56,000 nucleotides of DNA from an uncultured Pelagibacteraceae bacterium. GTDB lineage: Bacteria > Pseudomonadota > Alphaproteobacteria > Pelagibacterales > Pelagibacteraceae. The stretch is taken from the NCBI GenBank assembly GCA_902554995.1, contig CACDQT010000002.1:1-56000 (forward strand), read 5' to 3'. Numbering within the stretch: the first letter of the stretch is position 1; each line of letters starts with the position of its first letter. The translations under genes and the position numbers were made by a program. Under the pieces are notes generated by a model. That model saw only the letters and a program-made list of their open reading frames with translations, did no database searches and had not been told where the DNA came from. Below, in pieces: positions 28,339-38,100 of this stretch.

Positions 28339-28785
28339 ATGACAAGTAAGGATCTATCTATATTTAACTCATTAAGACCATTCTCGATTGGGTTCGACGA
28401 TATGTTTGATCAATTTGAGAATATGTTGGGAAATGGTGCAATGACAATGCAATCCAATTACCCACCATACAACATCAGAAAGACTGGTAAAGATAACTAC
28501 GCTATTGAAGTTGCTTTAGCAGGTTTCAACAAAAAAGATGTTGAGGTTGAGTTCGAAGATAATTTATTAACTGTAAGAACAAAACAAGTTGATAAATCTG
28601 AGGATAAAAATGCTGATGGAGAGATCATTCATAAGGGAATATCTCAAAGACAATTTGCTAGATCATTTACAATTGCTGATGACGTTAAAGTAAATGGTGC
28701 CGAGCTTAAAGATGGTCTTTTAACAATATCTTGTGAGAGAATTGTACCTGAGCATAAGAAGAAAAAACTAATCGAAATTAGATAA
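28339..28785 (+). CDS. Small heat-shock protein, Hsp20/IbpA family
   Basis: This 148-residue ATP-independent holdase binds unfolding proteins during heat stress. The alpha-crystallin domain runs from 'YPPYNIRKTGKDNYAIEVAL' (about 36-55) to 'LLTISCERIVPEHKKKKLIE' at the end. It includes 'GFNKKDVEVEFEDNLL' and 'GISQRQFARSF', typical of the IbpA class. The ATG at 28339 follows a strong AAAGGAGG, so it is preferred over the upstream TTG at 28318. Upstream lie a sigma-32-type promoter and a possible RNA thermometer. Confidence 0.93.
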   Translation: MTSKDLSIFNSLRPFSIGFDDMFDQFENMLGNGAMTMQSNYPPYNIRKTGKDNYAIEVALAGFNKKDVEVEFEDNLLTVRTKQVDKSEDKNADGEIIHKGISQRQFARSFTIADDVKVNGAELKDGLLTISCERIVPEHKKKKLIEIR

Positions 28786-28797
28786 GTTAAAGCCTTG

Positions 28798-28822
28798 CTT
28801 GCGGGGCAACTAGCTCCGCAAG
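28798..28822. other. Strong hairpin between hsp20 and a convergent lipoprotein gene
   Basis: CTTGCGGGG (28798-28806) and CTCCGCAAG (28814-28822) form a 9-bp stem with one G-U pair and a 7-base loop. It is G+C-rich in very AT-rich DNA. It lies in the convergent 41-base gap, so it probably ends or protects one or both transcripts. Neither side has a proper run of U, so a classic intrinsic terminator is not certain. Confidence 0.6.
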
Positions 28823-28826
28823 TAAA

Positions 28827-29138
28827 CTAAAAACATCCTTTTGATGAAAATCCAATTACCACTGAGTTAGTGTCTACCTCAAATTTTCTTTCACAAGAAA
28901 TACCATATTTTTTTGTTTTATATACAAGAACTTGATTTCCTTTTTCGTTCTTAAAATCTTCATCAGGATTTCCTAGATCAATTTTAAGTTCACTGGATAA
29001 TTTACCTATATATTTACCCAATCTTTTATTTTCTTGCTCAACAATTTTGTCAGTTTTTTCTTGTACAGTCTGGCATGCAGAAACCATAAAGAAGAAACTA
29101 AGTAACAACACGATTAATTTAAAATTTCTCATTTTCAT
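28827..29138 (-). CDS. Small lipoprotein, unknown
   Basis: This 103-residue protein has a lipoprotein signal peptide (about 1-21) ending in 'VSAC', so Cys22 should be lipidated. The mature part starts with a charged helix 'KTDKIVEQENKRLGKYIGKL'. It continues with 'VLVYKTKKYGISCERKFEV' and ends 'SSKGCF', with two cysteines that could form a disulfide. I do not recognise a family. It converges on hsp20. Confidence 0.72.
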   Translation of the reverse strand: MKMRNFKLIVLLLSFFFMVSACQTVQEKTDKIVEQENKRLGKYIGKLSSELKIDLGNPDEDFKNEKGNQVLVYKTKKYGISCERKFEVDTNSVVIGFSSKGCF

Positions 29139-29256
29139 ATTCTAGCTTCTAAATATGACCAAAATATAAACTTCTTAGTTGAATTATGTTGATAAAATTA
29201 GATTTGGCTAAGTATTTGTCAAAAGAATCATCTATTTAGTCAGAATAGGAGGAATA

Positions 29257-30567
29257 ATGTTAGACAAATATTTTGAGTACAAAAAACACAAAACAGATTT
29301 TAAAACAGAAGTAATAGCCGGAACTACTACTTTTTTAACCATGGCTTATATCATGTTTTTAAATCCGTTTATTTTATCAGGTGAATTTGCTGGACCCGAA
29401 AAAGGTTTCTTTGATTTCGGCGCAGTTTACACTGCAACTATTCTAGCAACTGCTTTGGCTTGTTTCATAATGGCATTTCATGGAAAAACTTGGCCGATTG
29501 GTCTTGCGCCAGGAATGGGGATTAATGCTTTTGTAGCTTTTGGGGTTTGTGCAGGTATGGGATATACACCGCAACAAGCTTTGGGTGCTGTATTAGTTGC
29601 TGGTGTATTATTTTTAATTATATCATTAACACCAATAAGAGCATGGCTTATCAACTCTATCCCTAAGAGTTTAAAGTTAGGAATTGGCGCAGGAATTGGT
29701 TTGTTCTTAGCAATTATTGGTCTTCAGATAATGGAAGTAGTTGTTGATAATCCTGTAACATTAGTACAGCTTGGAAATTTAAGTGATCCACTTGTTTTAT
29801 TAGGATGCGCAACTTTTATTGCAATAATTGTTTTAGATAAGATGAACGTCAAAGGTAATATCATTATTGGTATTTTAGTATTTAGTATAATTGCTTGGGC
29901 TACGGGTCTTGCAAAGTTTAATGGTATCGCAAGTGCTCCGCCTTCAATGACTTATCTTTTTGAATTTGATTTATCTGCAGCTATGACAGCTGGAATGTCT
30001 ACAGTCATATTTACTCTATTGTTTGTTGACTTTTTTGATACTGCAGGAACTTTAACTTCAGTTGCCAATGTAGCTGGAAAAGTGGGCAAAGATGGAAAAG
30101 TTAAAGACATCAATAAAGCAATGTTATCAGACAGCGTTAGTACTGTTGCAGGAGCTGTAATGGGAACTACAACTGTAACTAGTTACGTTGAGTCTGGGGC
30201 TGGGGTAAAAGCTGGTGGAAAGACTGGCATGACCTCTTTGGTAATTGGTATATTATTTTTAGCATGTATATTTTTTGCGCCCTTAGCAACTAGTTTGCCA
30301 AAACAAATTGATGGTGCTGCTTTACTTTTTGTTTCAGTTCTATTTATAAGAAATATTACTGACATAGAGTGGAATGATGTCTCAGAGTCTGCTCCAGCAA
30401 TTCTTGCGATGATCGCTATGCCTTTAACTTATAGTATCAGCAATGGTATTGCTCTAGCTTTCGTATCATATGCTTTGATCAAGATATTTACTGGTAAATT
30501 TGCAACTACCTCACCAGCTATTTGGGTTATAGCAATTTTGAGTGTTGTAAGTTTTGCAGTTGCTTAA
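29257..30567 (+). CDS. Purine permease, NCS2 AzgA-like family
   Basis: This 436-residue inner-membrane transporter has about 12-14 helices and takes up adenine, guanine or hypoxanthine with protons. 'TEVIAGTTTFLTMAYIMFLNP' (residues ~16-36, read in two parts) and 'PIGLAPGMGINAFVAFGVC' are the AzgA signatures. 'FVDFFDTAGTLTSVAN' and 'TTVTSYVESGAGVKAGGKTG' complete the substrate-site region. GGAGG precedes the ATG. A strong terminator follows, and a purine-type phosphoribosyltransferase lies tail-to-tail with it, fitting a salvage role. Confidence 0.92.
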   Translation: MLDKYFEYKKHKTDFKTEVIAGTTTFLTMAYIMFLNPFILSGEFAGPEKGFFDFGAVYTATILATALACFIMAFHGKTWPIGLAPGMGINAFVAFGVCAGMGYTPQQALGAVLVAGVLFLIISLTPIRAWLINSIPKSLKLGIGAGIGLFLAIIGLQIMEVVVDNPVTLVQLGNLSDPLVLLGCATFIAIIVLDKMNVKGNIIIGILVFSIIAWATGLAKFNGIASAPPSMTYLFEFDLSAAMTAGMSTVIFTLLFVDFFDTAGTLTSVANVAGKVGKDGKVKDINKAMLSDSVSTVAGAVMGTTTVTSYVESGAGVKAGGKTGMTSLVIGILFLACIFFAPLATSLPKQIDGAALLFVSVLFIRNITDIEWNDVSESAPAILAMIAMPLTYSISNGIALAFVSYALIKIFTGKFATTSPAIWVIAILSVVSFAVA

Positions 30568-30579
30568 ATATTAATTGAG

Positions 30580-30615
30580 CAGGGCTAGTTTATACTAGCC
30601 CTGTTTATTTTTTTT
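30580..30615 (+). terminator. Rho-independent terminator after the purine permease
   Basis: CAGGGCTAGT (30580-30589) and ACTAGCCCTG (30594-30603) form a perfect 10-bp stem with a TTAT loop, followed by a T-rich tail. Its right half overlaps the last codons of the convergent phosphoribosyltransferase gene. The other direction lacks a T tail, so it mainly serves the permease. Confidence 0.9.
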
Positions 30616-31122
30616 CACTATCTCCGCAATAGACAATTCTTCATAATGTTCTGTAGGTTGAACAATCCAAGGATCTGAATCTAATCTGATAGGACAAAAA
30701 TCAGGTTCGAAAGTTGACGATTTCTTTTTCCATAAACAAGCAGTTTTTACTTCTTTTATATAATCTTTAGTTGGGCCATAATTTTTCAACCATTCAATGC
30801 TTTTATTAAGCGTTAAACCAGTATCTGAAAGATCATCTATTAAAAGAACCTTATTAAAATCTTTGTTATTTGCCAAAGAACTTATTTCTCTTGCAAACAT
30901 CAATTGGCCCTGTTTATCCTCTAAACCTTTGCCTGAATAACTTTGAATAACAATATATGCGATTGGTAATTTCAAAATTCTTGATAAAATATCAATAATA
31001 GGAGCTGCCCCTCTCATAATACCAACTAATACAGTTGGTTTATATTTTTCATGAATTTGTATTGCTAACTTTTCAACAATTTGAGTATATTCATCAAAAC
31101 TGATAATTAATTTCTCTGCCAT
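30595..31122 (-). CDS. Phosphoribosyltransferase (xanthine/hypoxanthine-guanine type)
   Basis: This protein has about 175 residues from the ATG at 31122 (MAEKLIISFDEY). The PRPP-binding loop is 'KVLLIDDLSDTGLTLNKSI', and 'VGIMRGAAPIIDIL' is the conserved pyrophosphate loop. Such enzymes convert purine bases to nucleotides. It resembles the COG2236/Gpt group, and the exact base cannot be told. The neighbouring purine permease would supply its substrate. Confidence 0.85.
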   Translation of the reverse strand: MAEKLIISFDEYTQIVEKLAIQIHEKYKPTVLVGIMRGAAPIIDILSRILKLPIAYIVIQSYSGKGLEDKQGQLMFAREISSLANNKDFNKVLLIDDLSDTGLTLNKSIEWLKNYGPTKDYIKEVKTACLWKKKSSTFEPDFCPIRLDSDPWIVQPTEHYEELSIAEIVKKNKQG

Positions 31123-31165
31123 GAAATTTATTATCATAATTAAAAATAATTAAAAAGGAGAAATC

Positions 31166-31462
31166 ATGAAGGCTTATTGGATAAGTTTGTATACTAAAAT
31201 TAATGACCAAGAAAATTTAAAAAAGTATGCAGAGACAGTAACTCCAATTATTAAAAGTTATGGTGGTTTACCTTTGGTTAGAGGTGGCAAACATACAACT
31301 TTCGATGGTGATGATTTTTTAAGAACTGTGGTTTGGGAATTTCCAAATTACGAGCAAGCTTTAAAATGTCATCAATCTAAAGAATATCAGGCTAGTTGGG
31401 ATTTAGCCAAAAAAACCACTATCAGACACATGCAAATCGTTGAGGGATTTAGTACTGAATAG
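31166..31462 (+). CDS. DUF1330 family protein
   Basis: This 98-residue protein of the dimeric ferredoxin-like DUF1330 family begins 'MKAYWISLYTKINDQENLKKY'-like (read in parts). It continues with 'GGLPLVRGGKHTTFDGD' and 'VVWEFPNYEQALKCHQSKEY', which are the family's conserved turns. The function is unknown. AAAGGAG lies just before the start. It converges on the glycosylase gene with a 14-base overlap. Confidence 0.88.
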   Translation: MKAYWISLYTKINDQENLKKYAETVTPIIKSYGGLPLVRGGKHTTFDGDDFLRTVVWEFPNYEQALKCHQSKEYQASWDLAKKTTIRHMQIVEGFSTE

Positions 31463-32084
31463 GCTCAGGATCTATACTTCTCCACAAATACCATGTAGCT
31501 ACCGAGCAATAAGGTGAAAATCTTTTTTGAAGTAAAGACACAAATTTTTCTGGTGGAAAATATTTTTTATTATAATTTTTAGAAATCGCTCTCAAAAGCC
31601 CAATATCTTGTATAGGCCAAATGTCAGATCTATTATAAGTAAAAAGTAAAATCATTTCAGCCGACCATCTACCTATTTGTCTTAAATTAGATAAATAAAC
31701 TATAGCTTCCTCATCACTCATATTCTTTATTAATTTAGGATTAAAGGATTTATTAATGATTTGTTTTGCTAAACTTTTTATTCCTAAGGCTTTTTGCCTA
31801 CTTAATCCACAATTTCTTAGTTGTGTTGAGGTCAATTTAGATACAGTTTTTGGATTAATTTTATTTTTACATTTTTTCTTAAATTTTAAAAAAACTGAAT
31901 TTGCTGCAGCAACACTTATTTGCTGACCAATAATACTTTTGCATAATGAAAAAAAAATATCCTTTCTTGAGGTAAGAATCGTTTCATTGGGGCTTTGATA
32001 ATTTTTAATTAATCTTGACATTATTTTATCCCTTTTGGATAAATATTTTTTGGCTTTATTCCAATATTTTGGAACTTTAGTCAT
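31449..32084 (-). CDS. DNA-3-methyladenine glycosylase II (AlkA/HhH-GPD family)
   Basis: This 211-residue base-excision repair enzyme has the helix-hairpin-helix/GPD core. 'LSNLRQIGRWSAEMILLF' (about 130-147) is the hairpin, and the catalytic Asp lies in 'WPIQDIGLLRAIS'. 'SIIGQQISVAAANSV' near residue 55 is the AlkA start of the domain. It is shorter than E. coli AlkA and lacks the N-terminal TBP-like domain, like other alphaproteobacterial versions. It follows the DMT exporter with an eight-base overlap. Confidence 0.88.
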   Translation of the reverse strand: MTKVPKYWNKAKKYLSKRDKIMSRLIKNYQSPNETILTSRKDIFFSLCKSIIGQQISVAAANSVFLKFKKKCKNKINPKTVSKLTSTQLRNCGLSRQKALGIKSLAKQIINKSFNPKLIKNMSDEEAIVYLSNLRQIGRWSAEMILLFTYNRSDIWPIQDIGLLRAISKNYNKKYFPPEKFVSLLQKRFSPYCSVATWYLWRSIDPEPIQY

Positions 32085-32961
32085 TGATTGTTTTAGAAGT
32101 GATTATTTTTTTATTATAAATTTCTCTTCTAAAAATAATTAATGTTGAAATAATTACCAAAGAGGCTCCAAGAAGAGTTTTGATTGTTGGAACCTCACCC
32201 CAAATGAAATATCCAAAAATTATTGCAAATAAAAGAGCTAAATATTTTAAAGGAGTTACCAAAGAAACCTCTGAATATTTATATGACTGACCTAACCATA
32301 AATTTGCAACGCCTCCAAAAATTCCAACAAAAGATAATAAAATAAAATCCTGTAAATTAGGCATAACCCATCCTTGTGGAATAGTTAAAAAACTCAATAA
32401 GGTTATTGATAATGAAAAATAGAATGAAATTAACCAAACTGGTTCTGTGGTCGATAACTGTCTTATTGATATCGCTACATAAGATAGACCAAGACAAAAT
32501 ATTATGGGAAAAATATAATAAATGTTTAGTTCACTAATCCCTGGTTCAGTGATTACTAATATTCCTATAAAACCAACTAACACAGCTAACCATCTATAAA
32601 TGCCAACTTTTTCACTTAATAAAAAAATTGAAAATATAGTTGTAAATATTGGAGCAGCAAAAGAAATACTTACCACAGTTGCGAGAGGTAATTTTCTTAA
32701 AGCAATAAAAATTGCTACTAAAGCAATTAAACCCGACAAGCACCTTAGGGCATGCAAGCCTGGTCTTTTGGTTTGATAAAAATTGTGAAGTCTATCTCTT
32801 GGTATAATGAAAAAATAAAATAGTATTCCAAAAAACCCTCTAAAAAATAAAACCTGTCCAATTGGATAATCGACTGACCACTTGACAATTATATCCATTA
32901 GTGAAAATGCACAAACAGACATAAACATGTACAAAAATCCCAATTGATTTTTACTAAGCAT
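32077..32961 (-). CDS. DMT-superfamily (EamA) transporter
   Basis: This 294-residue inner-membrane protein has about ten helices arranged as two EamA repeats. The first starts 'LYMFMSVCAFSLMDIIVKW', and the second lies around 'LLSFVGIFGGVANLWLGQSY'. 'AAPIFTTIFSIFLLSEKVG' is the conserved end of the first repeat. Substrates of this RhaT/EamA group are mostly small metabolites. Its 3' end overlaps the glycosylase start by eight bases. Confidence 0.9.
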   Translation of the reverse strand: MLSKNQLGFLYMFMSVCAFSLMDIIVKWSVDYPIGQVLFFRGFFGILFYFFIIPRDRLHNFYQTKRPGLHALRCLSGLIALVAIFIALRKLPLATVVSISFAAPIFTTIFSIFLLSEKVGIYRWLAVLVGFIGILVITEPGISELNIYYIFPIIFCLGLSYVAISIRQLSTTEPVWLISFYFSLSITLLSFLTIPQGWVMPNLQDFILLSFVGIFGGVANLWLGQSYKYSEVSLVTPLKYLALLFAIIFGYFIWGEVPTIKTLLGASLVIISTLIIFRREIYNKKIITSKTIND

Positions 32962-32996
32962 ACGAATAATTTGTAAATTAATTTAAATCATAATCA

Positions 32997-33440
32997 ATGG
33001 AAATAGCAGTTTTAGCACTTGGATGTTTTTGGGGACCTGAAATCAAATTCAGCAAAATTAATGGTGTTATCAAAACTGAAGTTGGCTATTGCGGTGGTAA
33101 TAGTTCACAAACCACCTATAAAGAAGTTTGTACAGGGAGTACAAATCATGCTGAAGTTGTTAAAATTGATTTTGATGAGAAAGTAATTACTTATGAAGAA
33201 ATTTTAAAAATTTTTTTCGAAATTCATGACCCAACCACACTAAATTCTCAAGGACCAGATTTTGGTACACAATATAGAAGTGAAATCTTTTATTTAAATG
33301 ACAATCAAAAAAAAATTGCAGAAGATGTTCTTGACCAGGTCAATAAAAAGTTATCAGGGAAAGTTGTAACAAAAATTTCCCTACTAAAAAACTATTGTAT
33401 TGCTGAAGAATATCATCAAAAATATTTAGAAAAGAGATAA
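32997..33440 (+). CDS. msrA: Peptide-methionine (S)-S-oxide reductase
   Basis: This 147-residue enzyme reduces methionine-S-sulfoxide in oxidised proteins. The catalytic 'GCFWG' motif is at residues 9-13, and 'GYCGG' (about 31-35) and 'HAEVVKIDFD' follow. 'GTQYRSEIFY' is the substrate-binding loop. It is short for the family (usually over 155 residues), with a trimmed N-terminus. Its stop overlaps the start of the next gene by one base. Confidence 0.94.
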   Translation: MEIAVLALGCFWGPEIKFSKINGVIKTEVGYCGGNSSQTTYKEVCTGSTNHAEVVKIDFDEKVITYEEILKIFFEIHDPTTLNSQGPDFGTQYRSEIFYLNDNQKKIAEDVLDQVNKKLSGKVVTKISLLKNYCIAEEYHQKYLEKR

Positions 33441-34255
33441 TGTCATTAGTAGAAACTGATTGGCTCGAAAATAACAAAGACAAAGTAAAAATAATTGATT
33501 GCTCTTGGCACATGCCACAAACAAAAAGAAATGGTTTTAAAGAGTATAAAACTCAACATATCCCGGAGTCCATTTTTTTTGACCTAGATGATAATTCTGA
33601 CAAAAATACAAATCTTCCACATATGTTAGTGAATAAAAATGAGTGGGAAAAAATAGTCTCAAAGATGGGAATCAAAAATGAGGATATGATTATTATTTAT
33701 GATAATTCTGATGTTGTTAGCTCATGTCGCTGTTGGTTCAATTTTATCTATTATGGTCATGATCCTAAACTAGTTCATGTTTTAAATGGGGGTTTAAAAA
33801 AATGGTTGGAAGAAAAAAGAAAAGTAACAAATAATTTATCTAAAGTTATGAAGTCAGACTACAAAAGTTTTGAAAATCAGGAATTAGTTAAAAACAAAGA
33901 TTCAATTAATCAAAATATAGAAACCCAAAATTTTAAGGTTGTTGATGCAAGAAGCAAAGAAAGATTTGAAGGGAAGGTTCCTGAGCCTAGGGAGGGATTA
34001 AAAAGTGGAAGTATTAAAAATTCTGTATGCATACCATTTGGCTCTTGTCTTAATCAGGATAGAACTTTTAGAAATAAACAAGAACTTGAAAAAATTTTTC
34101 AATCTTCCTTAAAAAACTTAAATGATAAAAATATTGTCTTTTCATGTGGATCTGGGGTCACCGCGTGTGTTTTGGCACTAGCTTATTCTTTAATAAATGA
34201 TAAATATCGACCCTGTATTTATGATGGCTCTTGGGCTGAATACGGGTTAATTTAA
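33440..34255 (+). CDS. sseA: 3-Mercaptopyruvate sulfurtransferase (two rhodanese domains)
   Basis: This 271-residue protein has two rhodanese domains. The first starts 'IIDCSWHMPQTKRNGFKEY', with 'HIPESIFFDLDD'. The second carries the catalytic loop 'FSCGSGVTACVLALA', whose CG[SA]GVTA form is typical of mercaptopyruvate sulfurtransferases rather than thiosulfate sulfurtransferases. It moves sulfur from 3-mercaptopyruvate to acceptors. It is translationally coupled to msrA and precedes the efflux genes by four bases. Confidence 0.9.
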   Translation: MSLVETDWLENNKDKVKIIDCSWHMPQTKRNGFKEYKTQHIPESIFFDLDDNSDKNTNLPHMLVNKNEWEKIVSKMGIKNEDMIIIYDNSDVVSSCRCWFNFIYYGHDPKLVHVLNGGLKKWLEEKRKVTNNLSKVMKSDYKSFENQELVKNKDSINQNIETQNFKVVDARSKERFEGKVPEPREGLKSGSIKNSVCIPFGSCLNQDRTFRNKQELEKIFQSSLKNLNDKNIVFSCGSGVTACVLALAYSLINDKYRPCIYDGSWAEYGLI

Positions 34256-34259
34256 AAAA

Positions 34260-35129
34260 ATGAAAAGATCGACTAAAACTATATCAATTATTTTAATATT
34301 TTTTCTAATCATTGCAGCAGTAATTATTGGTAGAACAATGATTGGGAATCATTTTAAAAAAAAATTTAGTAAAAGGCCCCCTCCAGGAATAATTGTCACC
34401 GAAGTGGTAAAAAAGGAATTTGCTGAAACAATAGAGACCTTTGGTACTGCAATCTCAAAAAAATCTGAAACTTTCAAAATAAAAAAAGATGATCTTTTTG
34501 AAGATTTAAAATTGAAAGACTTTGTTAAAAAAGGAGATGTATTAATCAAATTGAAAAGTGGAAATATTGTAGCTCCATTCAGCGGAGTACTTGGTTATAC
34601 TGGTCTTACAGAAGATATTCTTGTATCTAATAATATATTCATCATAACATTAGATGATAATTCAACTATTTACTCAGACATTAAAATTCCAGAAAATTAT
34701 TCGGCATCTATTAAAAAAGGTCTTCCTGTTGACGTAAAATTATCTAGTTTTAAAGATAAAACTTTTTCAGGTGAAGTTGATTTTGTATCGAGCAGGATTA
34801 ACGCTGATACAAGAAGTATATTATCCAGAATTAAAGTGCAAAATAATGATCTCGAACTAATCTCGGGATCTCTTTTAGAAGTAAGCGTTAAATTTAATCT
34901 TAGAAACTCATTAAGTGTACCTGATACAAGTGTGATGATTGAAGGCGACAAATCCTATGTTTACAAAATAAATGGCGATAATGTTGCAAATAAAACTGAG
35001 GTTAAAACAGGTCTAAGAAGTAATAAAAACATCGAGGTAATTTCTGGATTAAGTGAAGGGGAAATAATCGTCGCGGAAGGATTAAAAAAAGTAAGACCTA
35101 GAGGAAAAATAAAACCTATTACAAAATAA
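34260..35129 (+). CDS. RND efflux periplasmic adaptor (membrane fusion protein)
   Basis: This 289-residue periplasmic adaptor (HlyD/AcrA type) has an N-terminal signal-anchor helix (about 6-25). It has a short hairpin region, a lipoyl-like half at 'IKLKSGNIVAPFSGVLGYTG' and a beta-barrel region ending 'VSGLSEGEIIVAEGLKKV'-like. It is shorter than AcrA. The stop codon directly abuts the ATG of the RND pump. No outer-membrane TolC-type gene is seen here. Confidence 0.9.
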   Translation: MKRSTKTISIILIFFLIIAAVIIGRTMIGNHFKKKFSKRPPPGIIVTEVVKKEFAETIETFGTAISKKSETFKIKKDDLFEDLKLKDFVKKGDVLIKLKSGNIVAPFSGVLGYTGLTEDILVSNNIFIITLDDNSTIYSDIKIPENYSASIKKGLPVDVKLSSFKDKTFSGEVDFVSSRINADTRSILSRIKVQNNDLELISGSLLEVSVKFNLRNSLSVPDTSVMIEGDKSYVYKINGDNVANKTEVKTGLRSNKNIEVISGLSEGEIIVAEGLKKVRPRGKIKPITK

Positions 35130-38100
35130 ATGTTTATTACTGAACTAAGCATAAAAAGACCAGCTGTTTCTTGGGTAATGTCTTTAATCTTAATTATTTT
35201 TGGTTTATTTGTCTTTTGGAAATTACCAGTTAGAGAATTACCAAATGGAATACAACCGCCTGTAGTCCAAGTCCAAGTAGATTACAAATCTGCATCAGCG
35301 TCAATAGTGGATCAAGAAGTTACTCAAGTCGTTGAAGATGTTATTGGAGGTGCTGAAGGTATAAAAAATATAGACTCAAAATCTGAGAATGGAAGAAGCA
35401 CAATTAATGTAGAGTTTGATACTAGTATTGATTTAGATAATGCTGCTAACGATATAAGAGAGAGAGTTGCGAGAGTTGTAGATAATTTACCATCTGAGTC
35501 TGATCCTCCTCAAATATTAAAAAGGGCAGCTGGTTTTACTACGACTATGTGGTTGTCGTTATCATCTGCAACTTGGAGTGATCTTGAATTAGGAGACTAT
35601 GCAGAAAGATATTTAGTAGATCAGTTTTCTAGTATTAAAAATGTTGGAAGAATTCTTGTTGGTGGTCTAAGAGAATTAAGTATCAGAGTTTGGATAGATC
35701 CAATTAAACTTGCTGCAAATGATTTAACTATTAAGGAAGTCGAACTTGCGATGCGTGGAGAAAATATAAGTCTACCAGCTGGTACTCTTGAGGCAGATAA
35801 TATTGACCTGACATTAAATTTAGATAAATCATACAATGACATAAATTCGATAAAACAATTACCAATCAAAAAAACAAATAATAAAGTCATTTTGTTATCT
35901 GATGTTGCTGATATTGAGTTTGGACCTGTTTCAGAAAAAACACTTTTTAAAGCTCAAACAAAAGATCAGGTTAATTTAAGGACAGTGGGTATTGGTATTT
36001 ATGCAAGAAGTGGAGCTTCAACAGTCGAACTTTCGAATGAAATCAAAAAAAAGATAGTAGAAGTTAAAAAATCTTTACCAAATGAATTAGATTTAAGAGT
36101 TTCATTTAATAGAGCAAACTACGTTGAGGCTGCTATTGAAGAGGTATATAAAACCCTTTTGATTGCTTTTGTATTAGTGGTACTAATAATTTATTTATTT
36201 CTTGGTAATCTTAAAGCTGTAGTCGTTCCAGCGATCGCTCTTCCAGTAAGCTTAATAGCATCTTTTTTAGGTCTTTATATTTTTGGGTTATCCATAAATA
36301 TATTTGTTCTTTTAAGTTTTATTCTAGCAATTGGAATAATTACTGATGACTCCGTGATTATGACTGATGCGATATATCGAAGAATAGAAAATGGAGAAAC
36401 TCCACTAGTTGCTGCTTATAAAGGGTCCAAACAAATTTCATTTGCAATCATAGCAACAACATTAATTTTAGTAGCTGTATTTTTACCACTGATATTCATA
36501 GAGGGAATCTCAGGAACATTATTTAGAGAAACAGCAATTGCATTATCATTTTCAATAGTTGTCTCATCATTTGTTGCTCTTACTTTGTCGCCAATGCTCG
36601 CTAGTAAATTTTTAAATAAAAAGACTTCAAAGAGGATTTTGATTCAAAAATTTGAAAAAATATTTTTAGGATTTTCAAAATTCTATAGAGAGACTTTAGA
36701 TGTAATTGCTCACAAAACAAAATCAGTGGGTTCTTTTATTGTATTTATAATTATTTGCTCTGTATTGTTGTTTAGTTTCTCTAAAAAAGAATTATTGCCA
36801 ATGGAAGATCGTGGTGCTTATTTAATCATTGGCGCAACAGATGAAGGAAGCTCTTTTGAGTACACACAAGAACAAGCACAAAAAGTCGAAGCTAGATTAA
36901 TTCCACTTTTACAAGCTGAAGATAGTCCATACTCAAGATTTATTATGAGAGTACCTGGATTTGGTAGTTCTGCAAACTCATATAATAGTTTTATCATAAT
37001 TGCACTTTTAGATGACTGGAAAAATAGGAAAAAAGGACAGCAAGTTGTTTTAAGAGAGGCTATTGGAAAAATTGTTACATTACCTCAAGCTCTTGCATTT
37101 CCAATATCTCCACAATCAATCAGGGTATCTAATTATAATAAGCCAGTACAAATGGTTATTTATGGAAGTACCTATGAGGAACTTGAAGAAATTCAAAAAA
37201 GAGTAATTAGAAAATTAAGATCAAATAAAAGTCTCTCAAGAATTGAGTCTGATTACAATCGAAACAAACCTGAGGTGAAATTAGTTATTAATAAAAATAA
37301 AGCTAAAGATTTAGGCGTATCAACAAAAGCAATAGGAGAAACACTTGAAACTCTTTATGGGGGGAAAAAAATTACAACTTTCAATAAATTAGGTAAAGAA
37401 TACCCAATTGTAGTTCAGCAATATTTATCTGATAGAAGGAATAAAGAAGGAGTTTCAAAAATTTTTGTTCGTTCTGAAACAAATGGAAAACTAATTTCTT
37501 TATCAAATTTAGTTAGTTTTAAAGAGGAGGGATCAGCGAAACAACTTGCAAGATACAATAGACAACGAGCAGTCACGATATCTGCAAATATTAATGAGGG
37601 ATACACCTTAACCGAGGCGATAAAATTCTTTGAGAGTATCATGGCAGATTTGGCTCCAAAAAATCAAATTACCTGGAAAGGTAAATCCGAGGAAATTAAA
37701 GAGACTAGTAATGAATTATTTATAATTTTTGCCCTCGCATTGCTCACAGCTTACTTGGTAATGGCAGCAACGTTTAATTCATTCATTCATCCATTCATTA
37801 TAGTTTTAACAGTTCCTTTGGCAATTTTTGGTGGCTTAGTGTTTATTTTATTTTTAAATAGTTCAGTTAATATTTTTTCTCAAATCGCTTTGATAATACT
37901 TATCGGTATATCAACTAAAAATAGTATTTTAATTGTTGATTATGCCAATCGAATAAGGACTACAGGAAAAAGTATTGAATTAGCTGTGAAAGAGGCTTGT
38001 GCAGTAAGATTTAGGCCTATCATTATGACATCATTAAGTACAATGATCGCAATGATACCTTTGGTTATAGGGAATATTGGCCCAGGTGCAGGTGAAGGAT

